Source: Patescibacteria group bacterium (GTDB lineage: Bacteria; Patescibacteriota; Patescibacteriia; 2-12-FULL-60-25). Taken from it: DNA of 19,868 nt. The notes beneath the pieces are model-generated. The model ran no database searches, was not told where the DNA came from, and saw only the letters and a program-made list of their open reading frames with translations. Both the position numbers and the translations under genes were made by a program. The DNA lies in assembly GCA_018824765.1 (NCBI GenBank), contig JAHJFW010000042.1, forward strand, positions 1-19,868. Direction: 5' to 3'. Below, one piece after another: positions 7,561 to 14,301 of this stretch (the stretch's first letter is position 1; the number at the start of each line of letters is the position of its first letter).

Positions 7561-7589
7561 AATTTAGCTGAAAAATCGTTTTCAGTCAA
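7561..7589 (-). promoter_or_regulatory. Promoter of typA (nearly leaderless)
   Basis: On the minus strand TTGACT (7584-7589), 17-base spacer, TAAATT (7561-7566). The ATG begins at 7548, 12 bases beyond the -10, so the mRNA should start about 5 bases before the start codon. Confidence 0.75.
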
Positions 7590-7614
7590 GACGCTTTGTC
7601 GCGTTTTAGAAACC

Positions 7615-7631
7615 CCGACGTTGAACGTCGG
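7615..7631. promoter_or_regulatory. Perfect 17-bp palindrome upstream of typA
   Basis: CCGACGTT (7615-7622), one base, AACGTCGG (7624-7631). It lies 25 bases upstream of the typA -35 box and downstream of the gene C terminator. It could be an operator or a leftover hairpin; no adequate T-run follows on either strand. Confidence 0.4.
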
Positions 7632-7642
7632 AATCAAGGTAT

Positions 7643-7663
7643 AAAAAAACGCTCGGCAGAGCG
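7643..7663 (-). terminator. Intrinsic terminator of orphan gene C
   Basis: On the minus strand CGCTC, four-base loop, GAGCG, then seven T (7643-7649 read as A on plus). Confidence 0.85.
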
Positions 7664-7673
7664 AAAGTATTTG

Positions 7674-7717
7674 ACCGCCCGTGCTGCTGCAGATCATGGT
7701 TTGCAGACACGGGCGGT
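7674..7717 (-). other. Long stem-loop in the 3' region of gene C
   Basis: ACCGCCCGTG (7674-7683) and CACGGGCGGT (7708-7717) are perfect ten-base arms, with a further CTGCA/TGCAG pairing inside. It lies between the gene C stop and its terminator, the same arrangement as behind gene A. Confidence 0.7.
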
Positions 7718-7728
7718 TAGTGCAGGCA

Positions 7729-7962
7729 TTACTCTTCATCGATGGATTTGAAGGTTTTTGCCAAGGTGTTGAACCAGCGAGTCTCAGGGTCTGGAAAGGA
7801 GCAGGTGTGGGGCTGGTCAGTTATGCGGCAGTCGATCACTTTGACCATGTGCCCGTCAACCCCTGCGACCCGTCCCCTATATCTGATTTCGAAAGGCTGA
7901 CTTTCCGGCGAAACGTAGCACAGTTCGGTAATGCGAACTGTTTTCCAAATGAGCGACATCAT
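7729..7962 (-). CDS. Orphan gene C: hypothetical protein, 77 aa
   Basis: Family not recognised. The start at 7962 is fixed by a strong SD (AGGAGG, six bases before ATG); a second ATG follows directly. The longer frame to 8031 would start upstream of the SD and is rejected. The sequence begins MMSLIWKTVRITELCYVSPE and shows alternating hydrophobic residues typical of a small beta-rich domain (IRYRGRVAGVDGHMVKVIDC), with three Cys and an acidic end (SIDEE). No signal peptide or membrane segment. The promoter is not clear: a TATGAT lies upstream on the minus strand without a good -35. It is divergent from gene D and has its own stem-loop and terminator. Confidence 0.7.
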   Translation of the reverse strand: MMSLIWKTVRITELCYVSPESQPFEIRYRGRVAGVDGHMVKVIDCRITDQPHTCSFPDPETRWFNTLAKTFKSIDEE

Positions 7963-8081
7963 CAGATCCCTCCTAATTTTTGTTTTACCCGCGAAAAGGC
8001 GAGCGATCCAAGGGATTTGCCATGACATCATATACTGGCAATGCTGTAAAGATTCGCGTCACTCCTCGCGCTACTACTATA

Positions 8082-8110
8082 TTGACACGCGAGTCTTTTT
8101 TCGCTAGCTT
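8082..8110 (+). promoter_or_regulatory. Promoter of orphan gene D
   Basis: TTGACA (8082-8087), 17-base spacer ending TTCGC, TAGCTT (8105-8110), then CATTC 16 bases after the start of the -10. The same elements at the same spacing occur before gene E. Confidence 0.75.
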
Positions 8111-8138
8111 TAATGCGGTTCATTCAAAGGGGTATAAA

Positions 8139-8723
8139 ATGGACGCAAATTTGAGAAACTTCATCCCGACCGAGGCTGAAACAGAAAGTCTTTTTGAGGC
8201 TTTCAGGCAGGATCCGAGGTTGTGCTCAATGTTTGACGAGTTGGTTCAGGCGCATGTCGCATGCGTGGCATGCGACGATACAATTGACTTGGACGAAATT
8301 CGGCAAATGAATGGAGACGAGCTGTCGCTACGAGTTGCCGAAAATGTGTCGACGCCGGAACCGGTAGTCGATACTTATTTGTACGAGCTCTCGGAGCTGT
8401 TGTGGTGGAAGTTGTCATCCGAGCCCAGAGAAGATGAGCGTGAACCCGAGGATTTTTGGGACGAACTCATTCGGCCGCCGCATGAAGCGGGCTGGGTTCC
8501 TCACTACACGGAATTGAACGATCGCATCGCAGAAGGGCTTCATGCAATTGCAGATAACGCGAAGGATGCGCATAACATCAGTTGTCAGCAAGTCAGCCGA
8601 CAAATCCTTTCGAGGCTCCGTGAAGACCTGCGGCCGGGCATGACTTATTGCACGGCAGACGGATTCCTGCTCGCCATGATCGACTTCATCGTTTCGACCT
8701 ACCATTGGTGGGAAAAGGCGTAA
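8139..8723 (+). CDS. Orphan gene D: hypothetical acidic helical protein, 194 aa
   Basis: Function unknown. The start at 8139 is chosen because AAAGGGG (8126-8132) stands six bases before it and the promoter lies just upstream; the frame extends to 7980 but that part overlaps the promoter. The protein is strongly acidic in its first two thirds (for example EPREDEREPEDFWDEL) and mostly helical in appearance, with conserved-looking Trp residues (LLWWKL, YHWWEKA). There is no signal peptide. The ending RPGMTYCTADGFLLAMIDFIV is moderately hydrophobic but not a clear membrane helix. It is a single-gene unit with its own terminator, followed after only 17 bases by the promoter of gene E. Confidence 0.75.
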   Translation: MDANLRNFIPTEAETESLFEAFRQDPRLCSMFDELVQAHVACVACDDTIDLDEIRQMNGDELSLRVAENVSTPEPVVDTYLYELSELLWWKLSSEPREDEREPEDFWDELIRPPHEAGWVPHYTELNDRIAEGLHAIADNAKDAHNISCQQVSRQILSRLREDLRPGMTYCTADGFLLAMIDFIVSTYHWWEKA

Positions 8724-8753
8724 CGCGCGATTTGACCGGCGCAATCCCAACTT

Positions 8754-8781
8754 CCAGCTGCCTGAAACAGCTGGTTTTTTT
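8754..8781 (+). terminator. Intrinsic terminator of gene D
   Basis: CCAGCTG (8754-8760), seven-base loop, CAGCTGG (8768-8774), T-run to 8781; the stem is perfect. Confidence 0.9.
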
Positions 8782-8798
8782 ATGCAGGTAAAAGAGGA

Positions 8799-8827
8799 TT
8801 GACAAAAAGGTAAAAATTCGCTAGTTT
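8799..8827 (+). promoter_or_regulatory. Promoter of orphan gene E
   Basis: TTGACA (8799-8804), 17-base spacer ending TTCGC, TAGTTT (8822-8827), CATTC at 8838. It matches the gene D promoter over TTCGCTAGYTTTA and in the distance to CATTC. Confidence 0.8.
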
Positions 8828-8867
8828 TATCAGCGTACATTCGCATAAAAAAAAGAAAGGTCGGACG

Positions 8868-9527
8868 ATGGATAAATACATACAGATTCGAGAGAGCATT
8901 GAGTGCTTGAACTCCCCAGTCGACAATGAACCTGAGCAAATGTTGTCCGTTCTGAACAGTTTGAACGATCAACTGTCCGGCATGACCTCGGAGGAGGCTC
9001 TCATCTTTGTATCAGAGCTGGACTGCTCCATGACTGCGGCAACTGTGTGCATCGGGTTGGTGTGTGACGCCCTTGAGCGGCATGATATTCACTCTGCGCG
9101 GGATTATGCGGCTGCGCATGATGCATTCGATGCCACGTCGCTCGAGGAGAGGCACCCGGGATTCGGTTACGTCATGATCGCCGTTACGACCGATACTGAT
9201 GAGGATTTCGACCAGCTTCTGCGCGTCATTGGCAGAAAAGAGCCGGTTGAGCGGGCTCTTGCTTTAGGGGGAACGCTGATGAGCTTGCCAAGGACGCGGA
9301 TTTCAGAGGCGCACGCAGATCGTATCCAGCGAAACTTTGTCGCGATCATCGAACAAATGCTCGCGCAAGACATGTCTGTTTTCTGCGAGTTTGTCGTTCG
9401 CTTTGAGCGTCTGCTTAGCGATGGAGACGCGCTGGATGAGCCGGTATGGAGCGATTTCATCAGAGACATGAAGGGAGTCATTGCGCACTCGATGATTCAT
9501 GGCATTGTCCAGACAGCTCTGAACTAG
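8868..9527 (+). CDS. Orphan gene E: hypothetical helical protein, 219 aa
   Basis: Family not recognised. The ATG follows GAAAGG (8855-8860) at seven bases and the promoter at 8799-8827. The protein appears almost entirely alpha-helical, acidic, without signal peptide or membrane segment; the helices have a repeat-like look (EEALIFVSELDCSM, AIIEQMLAQDMSVF). It shares promoter type and general character with D, but I see no clear sequence homology between the two. The terminator lies directly behind, and its T-run overlaps the stop codon of the convergent glycosidase gene. Confidence 0.75.
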   Translation: MDKYIQIRESIECLNSPVDNEPEQMLSVLNSLNDQLSGMTSEEALIFVSELDCSMTAATVCIGLVCDALERHDIHSARDYAAAHDAFDATSLEERHPGFGYVMIAVTTDTDEDFDQLLRVIGRKEPVERALALGGTLMSLPRTRISEAHADRIQRNFVAIIEQMLAQDMSVFCEFVVRFERLLSDGDALDEPVWSDFIRDMKGVIAHSMIHGIVQTALN

Positions 9528-9533
9528 ATTTTA

Positions 9534-9561
9534 GCACCGCATGCAAATGCGGTGCTTTTTT
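9534..9561 (+). terminator. Intrinsic terminator of gene E
   Basis: GCACCGCAT (9534-9542), GCAA loop, ATGCGGTGC (9547-9555), T-run 9556-9561. The stem is perfect; on the minus strand no T-run follows, so it acts one way. Confidence 0.92.
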
Positions 9562-10567
9562 ATTTGAAAAATCCCCTCGCTTCATCCCAAAACTCCGGAT
9601 GGCCCTGATTCTCCTTCATCCAGTACCACCATTCCAGCCCCCAAAAATATACTGGCGACAAACGGGCGCGTTTGGCGAAATCAAAATTCGCCCGCATTTG
9701 TTCGACGTCGAAGGTTTTAAACTGTTCATCAAGCGGAGTTTGCGGCAGTGGCTCGTTGCTCCATGGCTCCATCTGAAATTCACTGATAAATACTTTTTTA
9801 ATTCCAAACAGCGAGGTTAAAAGCGCTTTTCGTTGGTATGAAAACGGCGGCACAAACCAATACCGCCAAATTCCAAAGTAAGGATTTTTCACCACGCGGT
9901 AGACGCTGACGCCGAGCGCGTCAACATTTTTACCGAAGTCCATCCAAGTTGAGAGTTCGCCAGAATCAGTCGTTACCACCGGCCGGGTTGGATCCAAGCC
10001 TTTTACAAGCGCTATTTCACTAACCAAAAAATCAGGATCAGTCTTCGGACAATCGCCGTAGCTGAAATGCGGTTCATTTTCGATTTGCCAAGCCTCAATC
10101 GTCGGGTTGTCACGGTAACGGCGGACCACTGTTTCGATATAACGTAGCGTTTGCACTCGCTGTTCGTCGCGCGGCAATTGTTTCCACCAATCAGGCCCCC
10201 AGCATTCGGGCCAGTGCGGCAATTTTTCCCCGATCGCTAAAAGCACCCTGCCCTGCCGATCGCCGATGGCGCTTATATCTTTGTCCAAGTCTTTAAAATT
10301 CCACTCGTATTGGTTGGGTTGGACAAATTTCCAATATGCGGCAAGTCGGAAATTTCTGATACCGAGATCGTCCAGCGTCTTTTTTAATAAGTCGTCCGCG
10401 TCGATTTTTAATTCAAGCGCGGCATAAGGGCGGCTGAATGTGACGCCATAATCTATATCGGCAGACTCTGAAGGCCATCCGACAAACAAAAAAATAAGGG
10501 TCGCCGCCGCGATAACCGCTAAAACAGCAAAGCAATATTTTAGAAACAGTATAAGTCTGCCGCCCAT
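9560..10567 (-). CDS. Membrane-anchored clan GH-A glycoside hydrolase (GH5/GH42-like), 335 aa
   Basis: A retaining glycosidase with a TIM-barrel fold, predicted to act outside the membrane. Residues 5-30 form one hydrophobic segment without a clear cleavage site, a signal anchor. The catalytic acid/base is in WQIENEP (E165) and the nucleophile in ISEFQMEP (E263), the spacing expected of clan GH-A; FRLAAYWKFVQPNQYEWNF resembles the early barrel strands of GH42/GH5 enzymes. Substrate cannot be read from sequence. The ATG has no SD; it has its own TATAAT promoter 28 bases upstream, so it is probably transcribed apart from the EamA gene 63 bases upstream. A role in remodelling its own or a host's surface glycans is inference. 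Confidence 0.8.
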   Translation of the reverse strand: MGGRLILFLKYCFAVLAVIAAATLIFLFVGWPSESADIDYGVTFSRPYAALELKIDADDLLKKTLDDLGIRNFRLAAYWKFVQPNQYEWNFKDLDKDISAIGDRQGRVLLAIGEKLPHWPECWGPDWWKQLPRDEQRVQTLRYIETVVRRYRDNPTIEAWQIENEPHFSYGDCPKTDPDFLVSEIALVKGLDPTRPVVTTDSGELSTWMDFGKNVDALGVSVYRVVKNPYFGIWRYWFVPPFSYQRKALLTSLFGIKKVFISEFQMEPWSNEPLPQTPLDEQFKTFDVEQMRANFDFAKRARLSPVYFWGLEWWYWMKENQGHPEFWDEARGFFK

Positions 10568-10594
10568 AAATAAATTGGAATGAGTTCAGTTTTC

Positions 10595-10623
10595 ATTATA
10601 GCTTTTTTCAGCGGCTTTTTGAA
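10595..10623 (-). promoter_or_regulatory. Promoter of the glycosidase gene
   Basis: On the minus strand TTCAAA (10618-10623), 17-base spacer, TATAAT (10595-10600). The -35 is weak and the -10 perfect. Confidence 0.55.
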
Positions 10624-10630
10624 TTCAATT

Positions 10631-11548
10631 TCAAACCACCAACGCCATTCCGAGGGCTGCAATCAATAAAGCGAAAATTTTCGTAATGATTATTTCGCGG
10701 TCAAAGCGCTCATTCAGCAATTTTGGAAAACGCTTGCGGAGCGCGAAAGCGGCAATCACCAAAACGGCATATTGCACTGCTTGGAGCGCATTGACTATTG
10801 CCGCACTGCCTTTGGCTATGCCTAATTGGACGAAGAAAAAACCGATCGCGCCCAAGCTTTGCCCTAAAATCGCCAGACCTGCAGCGCGTTTGCCGCTTCC
10901 GGCCTTGTCTTTTGCTTTGCTTTGAACCATCCCGCGTAATTCATTGGCGGCTTTTCGATCAAAAAACATGAGAATCACGAGAGCCGTCAGCGCTGCAGAC
11001 AGGCGCGTGGCTGTAAAACCGGACAAAAATCCCACTTCCATGTATACGCTTTTGCCTGAAACAGAGCTGATGGCAAACAGTATGGCAGAAAGAATTGCCA
11101 CGGCAATTGTTATGCGTGAAATTCCTCCATTTTTACCACCGCCGGACAAGATAGCTGTGGCCGCAACCAAAAGCGCGAAACCGGCGAATTGTCCGGCGCT
11201 TAGTCTTTCGGCTAAAAAAGCCGCAGTTCCGGCCAGCGTGAAAATCGGTATCAAAGAACCGATTATCGGCACGACCCTGCTTGCCTCGGCTTTTCGCAAT
11301 GCCTCAAAAAACGCCCACAAAGCAAAAACAAAAGTTGCTCCCGAAATAATCGCCCAAAACAAAGTTGCACCCCTCGGCCAGATATTTATCCATGGGATGA
11401 CAAAAATCACCAGCAAGGACAGCAGTCCGACCAGTCCGGCGTAAGTCGCACTGCGCTTGAAAGCCGTGCTAAGCAGGGTTTTATCTATTATGAACGCCGC
11501 CGCATTGGACAAGTGGCCTGCTATGGCAATGAAAAACCATGATGGCAT
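10631..11548 (-). CDS. EamA/DMT-superfamily transporter, 305 aa
   Basis: A ten-helix inner-membrane carrier of the drug/metabolite transporter superfamily. Hydrophobic segments lie near residues 3-22, 35-54, 60-84, 90-112, 119-137, 145-169, 177-196, 223-246, 248-270 and 287-305, in two similar halves of five (the EamA duplication). The fourth segment carries the typical pattern with Pro (RVVPIIGSLIPIF). The loop after helix 7 is Lys-rich, placing it in the cytoplasm. The substrate is unknown; members export amino acids or metabolites or import nucleotide-related compounds. The ATG lies one base after the TGA of the beta-CASP gene (TGATATG), so the two are translationally coupled. Confidence 0.88.
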   Translation of the reverse strand: MPSWFFIAIAGHLSNAAAFIIDKTLLSTAFKRSATYAGLVGLLSLLVIFVIPWINIWPRGATLFWAIISGATFVFALWAFFEALRKAEASRVVPIIGSLIPIFTLAGTAAFLAERLSAGQFAGFALLVAATAILSGGGKNGGISRITIAVAILSAILFAISSVSGKSVYMEVGFLSGFTATRLSAALTALVILMFFDRKAANELRGMVQSKAKDKAGSGKRAAGLAILGQSLGAIGFFFVQLGIAKGSAAIVNALQAVQYAVLVIAAFALRKRFPKLLNERFDREIIITKIFALLIAALGMALVV

Positions 11549-11549
11549 A

Positions 11550-12899
11550 TCAAATATTTACCGTGTCCCCGTATCTTGGAACATCAGCTTGAATGCCGAA
11601 TTCTTGTTTGATTCTCGTTGCTAGTGCTGCGGCAGAATCTTCTTCGCCATGCACGCAGTAAACATGCTTGGTTCTGGAACGCGCATTGCCGATCCAGTCC
11701 AGCAATTTTTGTTGGTCGGCATGGGCGCTGTACGCGCCGATTGGCAGGACTTTGGCTTTGACTTGTATGCTTTCATTGAAAATCCTAACCTTTTTATCTC
11801 CGCTATACAGCCGCCTTCCCAGTGTGCCATGGGCTTGGTAGCCGACAATGAGAACAGTGGTTTTTTTGCTACTTAAGTATCTGATCAGATGGTGCTGGAT
11901 GCGGCCGCCGTTCATCATACCGGCTCCTGCAATAATAATTTTTGGAAAAGGCGCAGTATTGATTTTCTTCGAATCGTCTCTTGATGCGGTTTGGTGCAGC
12001 CCATGAAAATCGAAAAGGTCATCGCCTTTGCAGACCAGCCGGAAAGCTTCTTTGTCGTAATATTTTGGGTAAGCCTTGATGACTTTTGTAACTGCAATCG
12101 CCATTGGGCTGTCCAGATAAATATCCACTTTCGGAATCAAGCCGTTTTCAATCAGATGGTTAAGCTCGTAAAGCAACTGTTGCGTTCTTTCAATGGCAAA
12201 GGCCGGAATCAGCAAGACGCCTTTTTGTTTAATGGTATTTTGTATCGCCTGTTTGAGCCGTGTGCCGCGCGTTGATTCATCTTCATGCAAACGGTTGCCA
12301 TAGGTGGATTCTATTAGAAGCGCATCGCATTCTGCCATTTGCGCTGTCGGTCTCAAGATAGGCACGTTTATATTTCCCACATCGCCCGAAAAAATAGCGC
12401 GTGATCCCCCGTCTTCTTCAAGCTCTACAAATGCACTGCCGAAAATGTGTCCGGCATCGCGTAGACGGAAAGACACGCCATCCAGATTTACCCTTCGATT
12501 GTAATCCAAAGTTTTGAAACTTTTTATGACATTTTCAACATCTTCCAAATCATAAAGCTTGGGGCGGTATTCGCGTTTTAGCGCTTCTTCCATAATGTGC
12601 TCCGCGTCTCTCAAGACAATGTCCGTAATTTTGGCGGTTGGCAGTGTCAGATAAATTTTTCCTGCGAATTTTTCCTTGATCAGTTTGGGCAGTCGTCCTA
12701 CATGGTCAATGTGGGCATGGGTTATGATCACCGCGTCAATTGTCTGCGGATCAAAACCGAAATCATTAAAATTTCTGGCCTCGCTGAAAGCCGAGCCTTG
12801 AAACATACCGCAGTCCACCAATAAACGCGTTCGCCCCGCTTCAACAAGATAGCATGAGCCGGTGATTTCCCGCGCTGCGCCGAAGAAAGTTATTTTCAT
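11550..12899 (-). CDS. Beta-CASP metallo-beta-lactamase-fold RNA hydrolase, 449 aa
   Basis: A CPSF73/YSH1-like metallo-hydrolase, predicted to cut RNA endo- or exonucleolytically with two zinc ions; cytoplasmic. The MBL part has HAHIDH (61-66), DAGHIFGSA (H151) and SGDVG (D173). ESTYG (197-201) leads into the beta-CASP insert (LLIPAFAIERTQQLLYEL, GAGMMNGGRIQHHL). The terminal metal-binding motifs are SAHAD (391-395) and VHGE (H417). The length is usual for bacterial members without KH or extra domains. No SD precedes the ATG; TAAAAT about 43 bases upstream is a possible -10. It is first in a two-gene operon with the EamA transporter and divergent from the small lipoprotein gene. Confidence 0.92.
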   Translation of the reverse strand: MKITFFGAAREITGSCYLVEAGRTRLLVDCGMFQGSAFSEARNFNDFGFDPQTIDAVIITHAHIDHVGRLPKLIKEKFAGKIYLTLPTAKITDIVLRDAEHIMEEALKREYRPKLYDLEDVENVIKSFKTLDYNRRVNLDGVSFRLRDAGHIFGSAFVELEEDGGSRAIFSGDVGNINVPILRPTAQMAECDALLIESTYGNRLHEDESTRGTRLKQAIQNTIKQKGVLLIPAFAIERTQQLLYELNHLIENGLIPKVDIYLDSPMAIAVTKVIKAYPKYYDKEAFRLVCKGDDLFDFHGLHQTASRDDSKKINTAPFPKIIIAGAGMMNGGRIQHHLIRYLSSKKTTVLIVGYQAHGTLGRRLYSGDKKVRIFNESIQVKAKVLPIGAYSAHADQQKLLDWIGNARSRTKHVYCVHGEEDSAAALATRIKQEFGIQADVPRYGDTVNI

Positions 12900-12969
12900 T
12901 TTTCAGACAATAAAATTAAAAAACCGTTACTCTGCCGGCTTATTTTACCATGTGATATAGTTTATAACT

Positions 12970-13188
12970 ATGTATATGAAAAATTGCTTAAAAAATTCCG
13001 TTATGTTGACAGTGTCCGTATCGGCACTGGCGCTGGTTGTTTTGTTGGGCGTTGGTTGTTCCTCGCAGAAAAGCGATCAGTCAGCATCAGCCAATCAGTT
13101 GAATTTGCGCCAACCCGCTCCACCTCAGCCGCCGGTCAGCGATCCTGTTATTCCGCCGGAAGCAAAAAACGTTCCAAAGCCTTATTAG
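12970..13188 (+). CDS. Small lipoprotein-like exported protein, 72 aa
   Basis: The sequence starts MYMKNCLKNSVMLTVSVSAL, with a Lys-containing n-region and a hydrophobic core to about residue 28, then GVGCSS: a near-lipobox (Leu-Leu-Gly-Val-Gly-Cys), so the mature protein may be anchored through Cys at about 30. The rest is Ser/Gln- then Pro-rich (RQPAPPQPPVSDPVIPPE), disordered in appearance. A second in-frame ATG lies at 12976. No SD; TATAGT lies 8 bases before the first ATG, and the surrounding ATAGTT/AACTAT is an inverted repeat, so the mRNA may be leaderless. The 3' end meets the convergent membrane-protein gene across a hairpin. The role is unknown. Confidence 0.65.
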   Translation: MYMKNCLKNSVMLTVSVSALALVVLLGVGCSSQKSDQSASANQLNLRQPAPPQPPVSDPVIPPEAKNVPKPY

Positions 13189-13210
13189 TAGGATGGAATA
13201 TAGAATGTTG

Positions 13211-13239
13211 AAGATGGAAGATGGATATTCTTCTATCTT
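13211..13239. terminator. AT-rich hairpin between convergent genes
   Basis: AAGATGGAAGA (13211-13221), seven-base loop, TCTTCTATCTT (13229-13239): eleven pairs including one G-T. It overlaps the stop codon of the minus-strand gene. It lacks a proper T-run, so termination is only possible, not shown. Confidence 0.35.
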
Positions 13240-14072
13240 AATAACGCCTGCGCGCGGCCTAAAGCTTCCGCTTGCAAAGCGGTGATTAAATTGTGTGAAA
13301 TCGGCGAGCTGTAAAAGAGGTCGGAGTATTTTTGGGCGGACTTGCCCATAGCAGACTTCCAGTTTTCATCGTTTGTATTATCGGAAAAATAAGTTGCCGC
13401 AGGCATACCGACGCCATTTTGTGTTATGGCTGCTGCCGCATATCTAGTTACGGCTTTACTCGCCTCTAGACTGCCATTTGCGTTGATTTCCCAAGCCGTG
13501 CAATGCACGATGCTTAAATGCAGGTAGCCGGCAGAGCAATAAGCGGTCCGGTTTATTATGCGTTCCGCACACGAAACCAGTTGCTCGTCCGGAAACCAAG
13601 CCTCGGCAGCCGCGTTACGCATGGCTAGACCTTCAGCGTCTTTGAGGTTGAAATTTTGCCGGATATAACCGTCTTCCGACTTTTTCAAGTATGCACACAA
13701 TCGGCTGTCAGTTCTGCTTTTTCCAGCGTAACATTGTTTGTGCAATGTCAGTTCAACAAACTGTTCCGTAAAATTTTCATTAGTGGCCATTATGAGGATC
13801 AGCGCGCTTTCAAGAATCAAAAGCAATGCACCGACGAAAAATATCAACCTGAAAGACAGTTCAGGATGGCTTAGCAAATCTTCAAATGGTTTTTCAAACA
13901 GCCAGCTTCTTTTGCGGATCAGCCCCTCCAAACACAAAATTAAAAAACTCGCCAACAGAGCCAGTCCGAAAGATGCCGCCCACGAAAGGCCGAAAATTTC
14001 ACCGGCCAATAAAACTACCGGAAATGCCAGTATCGTTAAAACCGCCCACACCCGCGGATGACCACTTCCCAT
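13233..14072 (-). CDS. Membrane protein with Cys-bearing exported domain, about 279 aa
   Basis: Family not recognised. Three hydrophobic segments lie near residues 8-25, 30-48 and 75-96 (the last LIFFVGALLLILESALILIM). Then comes a soluble region of about 180 residues with Cys in KQCYAG, RLCAYL, VSCAE, AYCSAG and VHCTAW, which would suit disulfides outside the membrane. The start at 14072 is preferred because AAGGAGG lies just before it, though only three bases away; the frame also allows ATG at 14087, directly before that SD. A TATACT (minus strand, 14094-14099) is a likely -10, next to the short-repeat tract. It is one of few non-orphan genes here with an SD. Confidence 0.7.
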   Translation of the reverse strand: MGSGHPRVWAVLTILAFPVVLLAGEIFGLSWAASFGLALLASFLILCLEGLIRKRSWLFEKPFEDLLSHPELSFRLIFFVGALLLILESALILIMATNENFTEQFVELTLHKQCYAGKSRTDSRLCAYLKKSEDGYIRQNFNLKDAEGLAMRNAAAEAWFPDEQLVSCAERIINRTAYCSAGYLHLSIVHCTAWEINANGSLEASKAVTRYAAAAITQNGVGMPAATYFSDNTNDENWKSAMGKSAQKYSDLFYSSPISHNLITALQAEALGRAQALLR

Positions 14073-14152
14073 TTTCCTCCTTAGCATGGAGATAGTATAG
14101 CATGAGGGAATGACAAATGACTAAATCCGAATGACGAATGAAAGAAGTCGAA

Positions 14153-14179
14153 AGTCCATAAAGTCCATAAAGTCCGTAA
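14153..14179. repeat. Three more units of the 9-bp repeat
   Basis: AGTCCATAA, AGTCCATAA, AGTCCGTAA, flanked on both sides by AGTCGAA. It is the same word family as the array at 5289-5387, almost 9 kb away. Confidence 0.9.
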
Positions 14180-14190
14180 AGTCGAAAGGG

Positions 14191-14218
14191 TAGATCGTAG
14201 TTCGTAGATCGTAGTTCG
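14191..14218. repeat. Perfect 14-bp tandem duplication
   Basis: TAGATCGTAGTTCG occurs twice in direct succession (14191-14204, 14205-14218). Confidence 0.9.
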
Positions 14219-14226
14219 GTAAGCGC

Positions 14227-14254
14227 CTATCAGCTATAAGCTATCAGCTATAAG
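14227..14254. repeat. Second perfect 14-bp tandem duplication
   Basis: CTATCAGCTATAAG occurs twice in direct succession (14227-14240, 14241-14254). Around it the word ATGACGAATGA and variants recur (14108-14143, 14260-14275). The stretch 14100-14301 holds no gene. Confidence 0.9.
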
Positions 14255-14301
14255 CTAAAATGAATGACGATGAAAGTTTTCAGGAATCGGTTGCGGACTA
14301 T

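Noticed and set aside
7980..8138. N-terminal extension of gene D
   Set aside because: It overlaps the TTGACA/TAGCTT promoter, while an SD stands right before the ATG at 8139.
7643..9561. Toxin-antitoxin or phage defence reading of genes C, D, E
   Set aside because: No toxin, nuclease, antitoxin or phage protein motif is visible, and each gene has its own promoter or terminator instead of a coupled operon.
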